NCBI RefSeq assembly: GCF_016817355.1
Contig: NZ_JADOTT010000001.1
Location: 62,001 to 126,000 of the forward strand
Direction: 5' to 3'
Length of the DNA: 64,000 nucleotides
Source of the DNA: Maricaulis parjimensis
GTDB taxonomy: Bacteria > Pseudomonadota > Alphaproteobacteria > Caulobacterales > Maricaulaceae
Shown here: piece after piece, positions 45,175 through 54,404 of the stretch
Layout of the letters: every line of letters starts with the position of its first letter
Position numbering within the stretch: position 1 is the first letter of the stretch
The notes under the pieces: generated by a model
What the model was told of the DNA's origin: nothing
Seen by the model: the letters and a program-made list of their open reading frames with translations, nothing else
The model's database searches: none
Position numbers and translations under genes: made by a program

Positions 45175-46698
45175 TCATTCGACCTCGGCCGGAATGATCT
45201 GCCCGCGCCCGGGCACCAGGAACAAGCTCAACACGGCCAGCGCCCAGGAGGCTGCGGCGATGAAGAAGGTGTAGATCGGCACCCCGCCCAGGAAATTGGT
45301 GAGAATGGGCCCCATGACACCGGCCACCACCATTTGCGGAAGCACGATGAAGAAATTGAAGATACCCATATAGATGCCCATCTTCTTCGATGGCAGCGCG
45401 TCGGACAGGATCGCATAGGGCATGGTGAGGATCGAGCCCCAGGCCATGCCAATACCGACCATCGAGACCAGCAGGTATTGCGGGTCGGCGATGAAGAAGA
45501 AGGACGCGAAACCCAGCGCGCCCGCGGTCAGGCTGATGCCATGCGCCACGCGGCGATTGATCCGCGCCGAGATGACAACGAGGGCAATCGCCCAGATCGC
45601 CGACACGCCATTATAGGTCGCGAAGAGCCAGCCAACCCAGTTGGCCCCCTCATTGTAGGCGAGCGAGGTCGGATCCGCGCTTCCGAAATGGTGCGAGGTG
45701 ATGGCCGGGGTCGCATAGACCCACATGATAAAGAGCGCGAACCAGGAGAAAAACTGCACCACGGCGAGGCGACGCATCACCTTGGGCATGGCCACAAGGT
45801 CGCCAATGATGTGAGAGACCAGATTGTTCGTCATATCCCGCGATTTCGCGAGCGCGTGGACGAGGAAGAACACGCCCAGCCCACCCGCTGTCGCAGTCAG
45901 CACATAGAGCTCAGGCGCCATGGAAAAGCGGAAGATCGCGAAACTGCCCAGCAGCGCCACCATGAGCAGGCTGGCACCATTGGCGAGGAAATAGGTCGCC
46001 GAACGCGGCGTGATCACTTCCTGCTCAGCCCCTTCCCGGAACACGCCCGGCGGCTCGCGGAACTGCACCATCTCCGAGGGGGAATATTCCTTGGACGAGA
46101 GGATCGTCCAGCCCACGGCGAGGAAGAGCGAGACACCGCCGATATAGAAGGAAAACTTCACGGCATCCGGGATCACGCCCGGCTCAGCCGTCGTCGCCAC
46201 ACCGAACACATCTGTCAGGATCGCCGGCATCGCCGAGGCCAGAAGCGCGCCCGCGCCGATGAAGATCGTCTGCATGGCAAAGCCCTGCGTGCGCTGACGG
46301 CTGGGCAGCATGTCACCCACAAAGGCCCGGAAAGGCTCCATGGAAATATTCACGGACGCATCCAACACCCAGAGCATGACCACGCCGGCCCACAGATAGG
46401 GCGAGTTGGGCATGAAGAAGAGCGCGACCGTCGACAGGACAGCCCCAGCCAGGAAGTAAGGGCGACGCCGCCCGAGAGGGCCCCAGGTCCGGTCAGAAAA
46501 ATGTCCGATCAAGGGCTGCACCAGAAGACCCGTCACGGGTCCCGCCAGCCAGTAGATCGCCAGATTGGAGACATCAGCTCCCAGCGTCTGGAAAATGCGG
46601 CTGACATTGGCGCCCTGCAGGGCGAACGCCATCTGGATGCCGAAAAAGCCGAAGGAAATATTCCAGATCTGCCAGAATCCCAGCGCGGGCTTTTGCAT
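45175..46698 (-). CDS. MFS alpha-glucoside/maltose transporter (SLC45/MalY-like)
   Basis: I start it at the ATG at 46,698, six bases after GGGGAGAGG, giving 507 residues with 12 predicted segments. The opening FWQIWNISFGFFGIQMAFALQGANVSRIFQTLGAD and the GHFSDRTWGPLGRRRPYFLAGA loop are those of the sucrose/maltose transporter-like MFS group (SLC45-type; Caulobacter MalY and Xanthomonas SuxC are relatives). It is expected to carry maltose or maltodextrins across the inner membrane. It is divergent from the LacI-type regulator, with a weaker operator-like dyad between them. Confidence 0.9.
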   Translation of the reverse strand: MQKPALGFWQIWNISFGFFGIQMAFALQGANVSRIFQTLGADVSNLAIYWLAGPVTGLLVQPLIGHFSDRTWGPLGRRRPYFLAGAVLSTVALFFMPNSPYLWAGVVMLWVLDASVNISMEPFRAFVGDMLPSRQRTQGFAMQTIFIGAGALLASAMPAILTDVFGVATTAEPGVIPDAVKFSFYIGGVSLFLAVGWTILSSKEYSPSEMVQFREPPGVFREGAEQEVITPRSATYFLANGASLLMVALLGSFAIFRFSMAPELYVLTATAGGLGVFFLVHALAKSRDMTNNLVSHIIGDLVAMPKVMRRLAVVQFFSWFALFIMWVYATPAITSHHFGSADPTSLAYNEGANWVGWLFATYNGVSAIWAIALVVISARINRRVAHGISLTAGALGFASFFFIADPQYLLVSMVGIGMAWGSILTMPYAILSDALPSKKMGIYMGIFNFFIVLPQMVVAGVMGPILTNFLGGVPIYTFFIAAASWALAVLSLFLVPGRGQIIPAEVE

Positions 46699-46882
46699 GC
46701 CCCTCTCCCCGTTTTCATATTTTTTCAGATTTTGCGCCAACCAGGCCCCGGTGTCGAGCCTTCTTCTCCACCTTATGGCAAGCATAAGCGTTCGTCGAAA
46801 TTATTGTTTCACGGGAGAATTGGGTCCGGTCGTCGCCCTGGCACCTAAGGGCGGGTAGCGCGCGATCAGACTTTCAAATTAA

Positions 46883-46895
46883 TGCAAATCTTGCA
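46883..46895. promoter_or_regulatory. Weaker operator-like dyad (MFS/LacI divergent region)
   Basis: TGCAAATCTTGCA: TGCAA and TTGCA arms around a 3-base centre, one base shorter than the three strong copies. It lies 185 bases upstream of the MFS start and 113 upstream of the regulator, consistent with autoregulation. Confidence 0.45.
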
Positions 46896-47007
46896 ATGAT
46901 CATGAGACTGGCAGCCGGAGTTCACAATCACTCCGGCGGGCTCTCTTGCCAAGCCGAAACAGGGCGGGCAATCCTAAGCTCGTAATATCAGGGGGAAATT
47001 CGCAGCG

Positions 47008-48021
47008 GTGGCCAAAAAAACGACCCGACTGGAAGATCTGGCGAAACAGGCTGGTGTGTCTGTCTCGACAGCGTCGCGCGCCCTCAATGACAGCCCATCT
47101 GTCAACATGCGGACCAAGCAGGCGATTTGGAAACTCGCGCGGGAGATGGATTATCCCTTCCGCCGGCACATGCCCGCCGGACCGATCGGCGCGAAGGCCA
47201 CGATTTCCGTCGTCGTCCCACGCCCTCAGGGCCGCGGCTCTCGCCTGTCCGACCCCTTCTTCTTCGAACTCCTCGCCGGCGTCGGCGACGCCGCCCGCGA
47301 ACGCGATTGCGATGTGCACATCTCCCACGTTGCTCCAGCCTCCTTTGAGGACCTGCAAATGGCAGTGACGGCACACCGGTCCGAAGGCGTCATCTTTGTC
47401 GGCCAGAGCACGCTGCACGGCGACTTCAACCGGCTTGCCGAAACCGAAAAGCGTTTCGTGGTCTGGGGCGCAGAACTGCCCGAGCAACGCTATTGCTCGA
47501 TCGGATCGGACAACCAGCGCGGCGGCGAGCGGGCCACCCGTCACCTGGCCCGCCTCGGCCGCAAGAAGATCGCCTTCCTAGGCCAGTCCGAAGCCCCCGA
47601 AGTCATGCAGCGCTATCGCGGCTACCGCGATGCCCTGGAGGCAGAAGGCCTGGAATTCGATGAGGACCTCGTCATCCCGACCCATTTCGACATCGAATCT
47701 GCGGAAGCCGCGACCGATGCCCTGATCAAGAATGGCGTTGAGTTCGACGGCCTGTTCGCGGCCAGTGATGTCCTGGCCCTCGGTGCCATCCGCGCCCTGC
47801 AACATGATGGACTGAGCGTGCCGGAAGATGTCGCCGTTGTCGGCTATGACAACATCTCCTTCTCGCGCTACTCCAACCCGTCCCTGACCACGATTGATCA
47901 GGACATGGTCGCCGCGGGACGACTTATGCTGTCAAAGCTGCTGGATTTCAGGGGGCCGCAGGCACGCCGCTCGGAGCGCCTGTCGACCGACCTCATCGTC
48001 CGGGAAAGCTGCGGCGGTTAG
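47008..48021 (+). CDS. LacI/GalR-family transcriptional regulator of the glucan locus
   Basis: A 337-residue repressor-type protein with a GTG start at 47,008, preceded by GGGGGAA. The N-terminal helix-turn-helix TRLEDLAKQAGVSVSTASRA and hinge region are typical of LacI/GalR, followed by a periplasmic-binding-protein-like effector domain (VVPRPQGRGSRLSDPFFFELLAGV, GSDNQRGGERATRHLARLG, FAASDVLALGAIRAL). It sits in the middle of the glucan locus between transporter and alpha-glucosidase. It probably binds the TGCAAATTTYYGCAAA sites and responds to maltose or a derivative; the effector is an inference. Its stop overlaps the convergent alpha-glucosidase stop by 4 bases. Confidence 0.95.
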   Translation: MAKKTTRLEDLAKQAGVSVSTASRALNDSPSVNMRTKQAIWKLAREMDYPFRRHMPAGPIGAKATISVVVPRPQGRGSRLSDPFFFELLAGVGDAARERDCDVHISHVAPASFEDLQMAVTAHRSEGVIFVGQSTLHGDFNRLAETEKRFVVWGAELPEQRYCSIGSDNQRGGERATRHLARLGRKKIAFLGQSEAPEVMQRYRGYRDALEAEGLEFDEDLVIPTHFDIESAEAATDALIKNGVEFDGLFAASDVLALGAIRALQHDGLSVPEDVAVVGYDNISFSRYSNPSLTTIDQDMVAAGRLMLSKLLDFRGPQARRSERLSTDLIVRESCGG

Positions 48022-49649
48022 GCCCGGCGAGCCATGAGTCCTGCATAGGCCGGCAAGACACCCTCCGCCACGGGACCGTTCACGCTTTCGATCACGATCC
48101 AGCCCTCTGGCAAGACCCAGTTCCGCACTCTGTCCGTCAGATTGAAAACGCACAGCAGAGCCTCCGCCCCCTCGCCGCGCTCAAAGGCCAGGACAGCGTC
48201 GGACCCGTTGTCGATCACCCGCATGTCGCCAGACCGCAATACCGGCCATGCCTCACGCAGACGAACAAGACGCCGGGCGTGATGCAGCGTTGAATCCGCA
48301 CGCGCCTCCTGCGCGTCCACGGCAAGCGCCTGATGGCGCTCATCCACGGGAAGCCAGGGCTCCGCACTCGAGAAACCGGCATGTTCGGACGCCTCGACCC
48401 AGGGAAGCGGCGTACGGGCACCATCCCGACCCAGGGTCTGCGGCCAGTTGGCGATCGCCTCAGGGTCCTGCAGGCGGTCAAAAGGCACCTGCGCCTGTGG
48501 CAAGCCGAGCTCCTCACCCTGGTAAAGGATCACATTGCCGCGCATCGCGACGAGCAGAAGCAAGGCAAGATCGGAAAAGGGTTTGCGCATCGCCTCTTCG
48601 GCCCAGCGCGAAACCGCGCGCGGTGCGTCATGATTGGAGAAGGTCCAGGACGGCCAGCCCGTGACCGCATCATCCGGCCACATGGCGACGGCCTCACGGA
48701 CCAGGTCCTCGCTCATCGCATCCGCATAAAGATAGAGAAAGCCGTAGGCCGAATGCAGGTGCGAGGGCGGCTGTGTGTACAGCTTCATTTCGTCCTGCGC
48801 GCGCTCACCCCCGACCTCGGCGACAAGAAACCGCCCCTCATACTCATTCGTGAGCGAGCGGATCCGGGCCAGGAAGTCCGGGATCGCGGCATGGGACTGG
48901 TTGTAATAATGGTGCTGGAAATCGAAGGGCCGCGTGCGCTTTCCCTGCCCCGCCGGCACAGGCGGATTATCGGTCAGCGCCGGGTCGTGCATCATGAAAT
49001 TCACGGCATCCAGGCGCATCCCGTCGACACCCCGGTCGAACCAGAAGCGGACGGTGTCGAGAATGGCTTCCTGCACATCCGGATTGTGGACATTCAGCTG
49101 CGGCTGCTCGGGCAGGAAATTGTGCATGTAATACTGGCCGCGCCGTGCATCCCACGTCCAGGCCGGCCCCGAAAAAACCGATTGCCAGTTATTCGGCGGC
49201 GACCCGTCCGGCTTGGCATCGGCCCAGACATACCAGTCCGCCATTTCGCCATTACGGCTTTCCCGGCCCGCCTTGAACCAGGCGTGCTCGTCAGATGTGT
49301 GGGCATAGACCTGATCAATCAGCACCTTCAGCCCCAGTGCATGGGCCCGCGCCATCAGCTCGTCGAAATCCGCCAGCGTGCCGAAGATCGGATCGACATC
49401 CCGGTAATCGGACACGTCATACCCGAAATCGCGCATGGGCGAGGTGAAGAAGGGCGACAGCCAGATCGCATCAACGCCCAGCGAAGCGACATAGTCCAGC
49501 TTGGCCGTAATGCCCGGCAGGTCGCCAATACCATCACCATTGGAGTCAAAGAAGCTGCGCGGATAAATCTGGTAGATCACCGCGCCGCGCCACCATTCAG
49601 CTTGGTCCGCTGCGGTTGATGCGTTTTCCGTCTGCGCCGTCAAAGCCAC
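48018..49649 (-). CDS. GH13 alpha-glucosidase without signal peptide
   Basis: 543 residues without signal peptide, so cytoplasmic. It resembles the oligo-1,6-glucosidase/alpha-glucosidase branch of GH13: WWRGAVIYQIYPRSFFDSNGDGIGDLPGI opening, the GMRLDAVNFMMHD nucleophile Asp (near 213), LVAEVGGER acid/base Glu (near 275) and FSNHDAPR third carboxylate (near 338). It should split imported maltose or maltodextrins into glucose. It is divergent from the TonB receptor across a 301-base region holding a strong operator-like dyad, and convergent with the lacI gene through a shared TTAG. Confidence 0.94.
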   Translation of the reverse strand: MALTAQTENASTAADQAEWWRGAVIYQIYPRSFFDSNGDGIGDLPGITAKLDYVASLGVDAIWLSPFFTSPMRDFGYDVSDYRDVDPIFGTLADFDELMARAHALGLKVLIDQVYAHTSDEHAWFKAGRESRNGEMADWYVWADAKPDGSPPNNWQSVFSGPAWTWDARRGQYYMHNFLPEQPQLNVHNPDVQEAILDTVRFWFDRGVDGMRLDAVNFMMHDPALTDNPPVPAGQGKRTRPFDFQHHYYNQSHAAIPDFLARIRSLTNEYEGRFLVAEVGGERAQDEMKLYTQPPSHLHSAYGFLYLYADAMSEDLVREAVAMWPDDAVTGWPSWTFSNHDAPRAVSRWAEEAMRKPFSDLALLLLVAMRGNVILYQGEELGLPQAQVPFDRLQDPEAIANWPQTLGRDGARTPLPWVEASEHAGFSSAEPWLPVDERHQALAVDAQEARADSTLHHARRLVRLREAWPVLRSGDMRVIDNGSDAVLAFERGEGAEALLCVFNLTDRVRNWVLPEGWIVIESVNGPVAEGVLPAYAGLMARRA

Positions 49650-49950
49650 AGCGTCCTCCCTGAACCCCTTAGATTATAGGGCATTTCGCAATTGGTTGCG
49701 GTTTTCATTTTGCTCATTGTTTGCAAAAATTTGCAGGAAAGGAAATCACCTGTCAATTCGGAATGCTTTCGCATAATTCACGCATTACAGAGCCATTTGA
49801 GCGCCCTATCGACATGATGCATTCCCGCATCAGATTTTCTTCCACATGACATTTTCGCAAACTTGCTGGTTGCCTGAATAGTAAATTCTCACTAATTTGC
49901 ATTCCGGAAGGGCAAAGGCGGAAGACCGTTTGCCCGGAGGGAGGAAGTCA
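49650..49950. other. Divergent regulatory region between GH13 alpha-glucosidase and TonB receptor
   Basis: A 301-base AT-richer stretch without a gene. It carries the operator-like dyad at 49,720-49,735, a half-site ATTTTCGCAAAC at 49,851-49,862 identical over 12 bases to the right part of the 43,136 copy, and the GGAGGGAGG ribosome site of the receptor. Promoter boxes are not obvious. Confidence 0.6.
49720..49735. promoter_or_regulatory. Putative LacI-family operator (alpha-glucosidase/TonB receptor divergent region)
   Basis: TTTGCAAAAATTTGCA; its complement reads TGCAAATTTTTGCAAA, a perfect TGCAAA-TT-TTTGCA dyad and the most symmetric copy in the window. It lies 71 bases from the alpha-glucosidase start. 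Confidence 0.7.
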
Positions 49951-52755
49951 ATGAAACACCACACGAACTCGCGTCGTGGCTGGCTGCTGTCATCTGCCGC
50001 ATCCACCATGACCCTCGCCTTGGCCCTGTCGGGACAGGCGATTGCCCAGGATGATGACGACACCGAAGTCATCACCGTCCGCGGTTTCCGCTCGGCCATT
50101 GAATCGGCCATCGAAGTGAAGCGGGAATCGACATCGATCGTCGAAGCGATCTCCGCTGAAGACATCGGCAAGCTGCCGGACAACTCGATTGCGGAATCGC
50201 TGGCCCGCCTGCCGGGCCTGGCCGCCCAGCGCCTGCGCGGCCGCGCCCAGGTCATTTCCGTCCGCGGCCTCGGACCGGACTTCACGACCGCCCTCCTGAA
50301 TGGACGCGAACAGGTCACCGCCGGCGACAATCGCGGCGTTGAATTCGACCAGTACCCGTCCGAACTCCTGAGCTCCGTCCTTGTCTACAAGACGCCGGAC
50401 GCCCAGCTCGTTGGCCAGGGCCTGGCCGGCACGGCCGACCTGCGCACCATTCGCCCGCTTGAGCAGAATGAGCGCACGATCGCCCTGTCCGCCCGTTATG
50501 AGTGGAATGAATACGGTGCCCTAAATGCCGGCTCCGAAGACAGCGGCCACCGCCTGACCGGCTTCTATGTCGACCAGTTTGCCAATGACACGGTCGGCCT
50601 GGCTCTGGGCTTCGCACTCCAATCTTCCCCGACCCAGGGCGAGCGCTGGGACGCCTGGGGCTATCCGACTGTTGGCTCCGGCGAACTCGTCATCGGTGGC
50701 GCCAAGCCTTATGTGGAAAGCCGCGAGCTCGAGCGCACCGCCTTCGTCGGCACGCTGGAATTCGAACCCAGCGCGCAATGGCATACCACGATTGACGCCT
50801 TCTATTCCCGTTTCGAGGATGTCGGCATCCTGCGTGGCATCGAATTGCCGCTGCAATGGTCGGGCGCGTCGCTGCAGCCGGGCTATACAATTGAGAACGG
50901 CCTTGTGACCCAGGGTCAGTTCAATGGCGTCCAAGGCGTGGTCCGCAATGACACGCGCTTCCGTGAAGCCGACATCTTCTCCTTCGGCATCAACCAGCAA
51001 TTCCGCCCGAACGAGAATTGGCTGCTGGAAGCCGACATCTCCTTCTCCTCCGTCGATCGCGACGATACGGATCTGGAGACCTATACGGGCACCGGCGCCG
51101 GTTTCGGCAATGGCGCCTCGGATAATCTCGGCTTCTCGCTGGGTGATGGCGGTTTCGTCTTCAACTCATCGCTGAACTATGCCGATCCCAGCCTGTTCCT
51201 GCTCACCGACCCGCAGGGTTGGGGTCAGGCCGGCTTCATCAAGCGCCCGTCCACACGAGACGAGCTCTCTGCCTTGCGCCTGTCGGCGGAGCGGGAATTC
51301 TCCCAGGGCTGGATCTCGTCCATCGAGGGCGGCATCTATCTGACCGATCGCGAGAAAAACAAGACCTCCGTCGAGGACTTCATCGATCTGGCCAATCCGG
51401 GCGCAACCAACACCACACCCATCCCGAGCAATCTCCTGCTCTCCCCGACTTCGCTGGATTTCCTGGGCATTAGCGGAATGGTCTCCTATGACCCGATCGC
51501 CGTGCTCAATTCCGGCGTCTACAGCCTGCGTCCGAACACCAATCCTGACGTCGTGACGAAGGCCTGGGGTGTCGAGGAACAGGTCTCCACAGCTTACCTG
51601 ATGGCCAATGTCGACACCCAGCTCGGCTCCGTGCCGGTTCGCGGTAATTTCGGCGTCCAGATCGTCCAGACGGAACAGTCCTCCACCGGCGCCCGCATCG
51701 GACGGGACCCACAGGGCAATCTCGTCCTGGATACCGTGACGCTGGGTGACGAGTTCACCGAAGTCCTGCCCAGCGCGAACTTCTCCTTCGAGCTTCGGGA
51801 AAACACCTTCCTGCGTCTGGGTGCTGCCCGCACGCTGGCCCGGGCCCGCATGGACCAGATCCGCGCCAGCCAGGAAATCTCAACCGACAGCAGCGTCCTG
51901 CTGACACCGGATGCGTTTGCCCTCGATCCGACCCTGACGACCGGGATCGACATCGCGAACAATCGCAGCTTCTTCCGCCTGAGCGGCGGCAACCCGGCCC
52001 TGCGCCCCTACATCGCGGACAGTTTCGACATCTCGCTCGAACACTATTTCGCCGATGGCGGCGGTTATCTCTCCGCAGCGCTGTTCTACAAGGACCTGCA
52101 GGACTTCGTGTATGATAATTCCTCCTCGTCGGTGGATGTCAGCGCGATCATCGACCAGGTCTCCTTCCAGGAAGCCAATGGCGACCCGATCACGGCCGCG
52201 GAAATGCGCGCGCTGAACCCGGGCATCGACACCGGCCTAGTCAGCCAGCCGTCCAATGGCGAAGGCGGGCACATCCAGGGCATCGAACTGGCCGCCACCA
52301 TTCCGGGTGACATTTTCGGCCAGACCTTCCTGGAAGACTTCGGCGTCATGGCCTCCTGGTCCTATACGGACAGCGAGATCACCCCGACCGGCTTCTCTTC
52401 GCCGATCCAGATCCCGGGCCTGTCCGAGCGTGTCGGCAACATCACCGTCTTCTATGAAAACGAAGCCGGCTTCTCGGCCCGTATCTCGAACCGCTGGCGC
52501 TCCGAATTCCTCGGTGAAGTCACCGGCTTCGGTGCCGGCCGCGAATTCCGTGACGTGGAAGCGGAAAGCGTTGTCGACGCCCAGATCGGGTATGAATTCT
52601 CCGGCGGTCGTTTCGACGGTCTCAATGTCTACCTTCAGGGCAACAACCTGACGGACGAGGCTTTTGTGACCTATCTCAACGACGATCCGCGTCAGGTGAA
52701 GGACTACCAGACCTACGGCGCAACCTATCTCCTCGGCATCAGCTGGCGACGCTAG
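49951..52755 (+). CDS. TonB-dependent receptor of the glucan locus (MalA/SusC-like role)
   Basis: I start it at the ATG at 49,951 after CGGAGGGAGGAAG, giving 934 residues. A signal peptide ends at GQAIAQ, then an acidic DDDDTEVITVRGFRSAIESA stretch leads into the plug domain (DIGKLPDNSIAESLARLPGL, VRGLGPDFTTALLNGREQ). A 22-strand-type barrel follows, ending TYLLGISWRR. It belongs to the Caulobacter-type carbohydrate TonB receptors. By context it should import maltodextrins across the outer membrane. The final residues are RR, not Phe or Trp, although an aromatic residue lies close to the end. A strong terminator follows. Confidence 0.93.
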   Translation: MKHHTNSRRGWLLSSAASTMTLALALSGQAIAQDDDDTEVITVRGFRSAIESAIEVKRESTSIVEAISAEDIGKLPDNSIAESLARLPGLAAQRLRGRAQVISVRGLGPDFTTALLNGREQVTAGDNRGVEFDQYPSELLSSVLVYKTPDAQLVGQGLAGTADLRTIRPLEQNERTIALSARYEWNEYGALNAGSEDSGHRLTGFYVDQFANDTVGLALGFALQSSPTQGERWDAWGYPTVGSGELVIGGAKPYVESRELERTAFVGTLEFEPSAQWHTTIDAFYSRFEDVGILRGIELPLQWSGASLQPGYTIENGLVTQGQFNGVQGVVRNDTRFREADIFSFGINQQFRPNENWLLEADISFSSVDRDDTDLETYTGTGAGFGNGASDNLGFSLGDGGFVFNSSLNYADPSLFLLTDPQGWGQAGFIKRPSTRDELSALRLSAEREFSQGWISSIEGGIYLTDREKNKTSVEDFIDLANPGATNTTPIPSNLLLSPTSLDFLGISGMVSYDPIAVLNSGVYSLRPNTNPDVVTKAWGVEEQVSTAYLMANVDTQLGSVPVRGNFGVQIVQTEQSSTGARIGRDPQGNLVLDTVTLGDEFTEVLPSANFSFELRENTFLRLGAARTLARARMDQIRASQEISTDSSVLLTPDAFALDPTLTTGIDIANNRSFFRLSGGNPALRPYIADSFDISLEHYFADGGGYLSAALFYKDLQDFVYDNSSSSVDVSAIIDQVSFQEANGDPITAAEMRALNPGIDTGLVSQPSNGEGGHIQGIELAATIPGDIFGQTFLEDFGVMASWSYTDSEITPTGFSSPIQIPGLSERVGNITVFYENEAGFSARISNRWRSEFLGEVTGFGAGREFRDVEAESVVDAQIGYEFSGGRFDGLNVYLQGNNLTDEAFVTYLNDDPRQVKDYQTYGATYLLGISWRR

Positions 52756-52782
52756 TCCCGCTGGGTCTTTTCCGAGCCTCCT

Positions 52783-52822
52783 GCCCCTGCCGATCTTTCC
52801 CCCGGCAGGGGCTTTTCTTTTT
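52783..52822 (+). terminator. Rho-independent terminator after the TonB receptor
   Basis: GCCCCTGCCG (52783-52792) pairs perfectly with CGGCAGGGGC (52803-52812), followed by TTTTCTTTTT. This is the clearest intrinsic terminator in the window. It suggests the halogenase downstream is read through at low level or has its own promoter. Confidence 0.85.
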
Positions 52823-52889
52823 CTGACCCGTCGCATTGACGCCCCACTGATCCGCGGCAAGCTGGTCCGACGAAGCGAGCGAGCGCACC

Positions 52890-54404
52890 ATGAACCCCAA
52901 CCGCATCAGATCCGTGGTCATTGCCGGTGGCGGAACAGCCGGCTGGATGGCCGCAGCCGCCCTGTCGAAATTCCTGGGCCCCCAACTCGACATTCGCCTC
53001 GTTGAATCCGAGCAGATCGGCACGGTCGGTGTTGGCGAAGCCACCATCCCGCAGATCAAGCACCTCAATCGCGCTCTGGAAATCGACGAGCGGGATTTCG
53101 TCTCGCAGACCAATGGCTCGTTCAAGCTGGGCATCGAATTCATCAATTGGCGTCAGAAGGGCGATGCTTATCTGCACAATTTCGGGAATATCGGTCTCAA
53201 CATCCAGCAGATCCATTTCCACCATTACTGGATGCGCGCCCGGCTCAACGGCGCCCCGGAAACGCTCTGGGATCATTGCCTCAACACGGCCGCCGCGCGG
53301 GAGATGCGTTTCGCCCCGCTGGAAAAGGTTGGCTCCTCACCCCTGTCCGGCATCGCCTATGCCTATCATTTCGACGCCTCGCTCTACGCCAAATTCCTAC
53401 GCAGCTATGCCGAAGCCCACGGTGTTACCCGGATCGAAGGACTGATCCGCGACACGGCGCTTGACCCGCAGACCGGGCATGTCACCCACCTCACCCTGGA
53501 CAGTGGCGAACAAATCGCCGGCGACCTCTTCATCGACTGTTCCGGCTTCCGGGGCCTGCTGATCGAGCAGGCACTCGAGACCGGCTATGAGGACTGGACC
53601 CACTGGCTGCCCTGTGACCGCGCCATTCCGCTCCCCTCATCCAATGCGACAGCACCCATCCGCCCCTACACCCAGTCCATCGCCCACAGCGCTGGCTGGC
53701 AGTGGCGCATCCCGCTCCAGCACCGGACCGGTAATGGCCATGTCTTTTCCAGCGCCCATATGAGCGAGGAGGAAGCGACTGACATCCTGCTCGACAATCT
53801 GGAAGGTGAACCACTGGCCGACCCCCGCGTGATCCGCTTCACAACGGGCCGCCGCAAACAATTCTGGAACCGCAATGTCGTGGCACTGGGCCTGGCTTCG
53901 GGTTTCCTGGAACCCCTGGAGTCGACCTCGATCCACCTGATCCAATCCGGCGTCTCACGCCTCGTTTCCCTCTTCCCCTCCGGGGATATCGATGCCGCCG
54001 ACCGGGACGAGTACAATCGTCAGATGGTCCTGGAATTTGAGCGCGTCCGGGACTTCATCATCCTCCACTACCACGCCAATGAGCGTGAGGATTCCGACTT
54101 TTGGAAGGATTGCCAGACCATGTCCGTGCCGGACAGTCTCAGCGAGAAGATCAATCTCTTCCGCGCCAATGGCCGCCTCTATCATCGCGAAGAAGACCTC
54201 TTCACCGATTCCAGCTGGCTCCAGGTCATGCTGGGCCAGGGCATCACGCCAAAGGGCTATCACCCGATCGCGGACAGTCTCAGCGAGTCCGAACTCACCG
54301 GCATGCTGGCCAATATCCGCCAGATAGTCGGCGAAGCCGCCCGCCGCCTTCCCCGGCACGAGGATTTCCTGAAACAGCACTGCCCCGCGGTGATGAACGC
54401 CTAG
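52890..54404 (+). CDS. Tryptophan-halogenase-like flavoprotein, copy 1
   Basis: 504 residues of the flavin-dependent tryptophan halogenase family. The FAD-binding GGGTAGWM (residues 13-20) and GVGEATIP are present, the family motif WxWxIP appears as WQWRIP (near 270), and the flavin/chloride-site strap FLEPLESTSIH is intact. However, the segment corresponding to RebH YKVAIKFINW reads FKLGIEFINW, placing Glu83 at the position of catalytic Lys79. Halogenation is therefore uncertain. Relatives accompany TonB receptors in carbohydrate loci of Caulobacterales. It follows the receptor beyond a terminator, and its stop overlaps that of copy 2. Confidence 0.88.
   Translation: MNPNRIRSVVIAGGGTAGWMAAAALSKFLGPQLDIRLVESEQIGTVGVGEATIPQIKHLNRALEIDERDFVSQTNGSFKLGIEFINWRQKGDAYLHNFGNIGLNIQQIHFHHYWMRARLNGAPETLWDHCLNTAAAREMRFAPLEKVGSSPLSGIAYAYHFDASLYAKFLRSYAEAHGVTRIEGLIRDTALDPQTGHVTHLTLDSGEQIAGDLFIDCSGFRGLLIEQALETGYEDWTHWLPCDRAIPLPSSNATAPIRPYTQSIAHSAGWQWRIPLQHRTGNGHVFSSAHMSEEEATDILLDNLEGEPLADPRVIRFTTGRRKQFWNRNVVALGLASGFLEPLESTSIHLIQSGVSRLVSLFPSGDIDAADRDEYNRQMVLEFERVRDFIILHYHANEREDSDFWKDCQTMSVPDSLSEKINLFRANGRLYHREEDLFTDSSWLQVMLGQGITPKGYHPIADSLSESELTGMLANIRQIVGEAARRLPRHEDFLKQHCPAVMNA

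Noticed and set aside
49851-49862. A full second operator upstream of the TonB receptor
   Set aside because: Only the right arm matches (ATTTTCGCAAAC); the left arm reads TGAC instead of TGCAA, so I record it only as a half-site.
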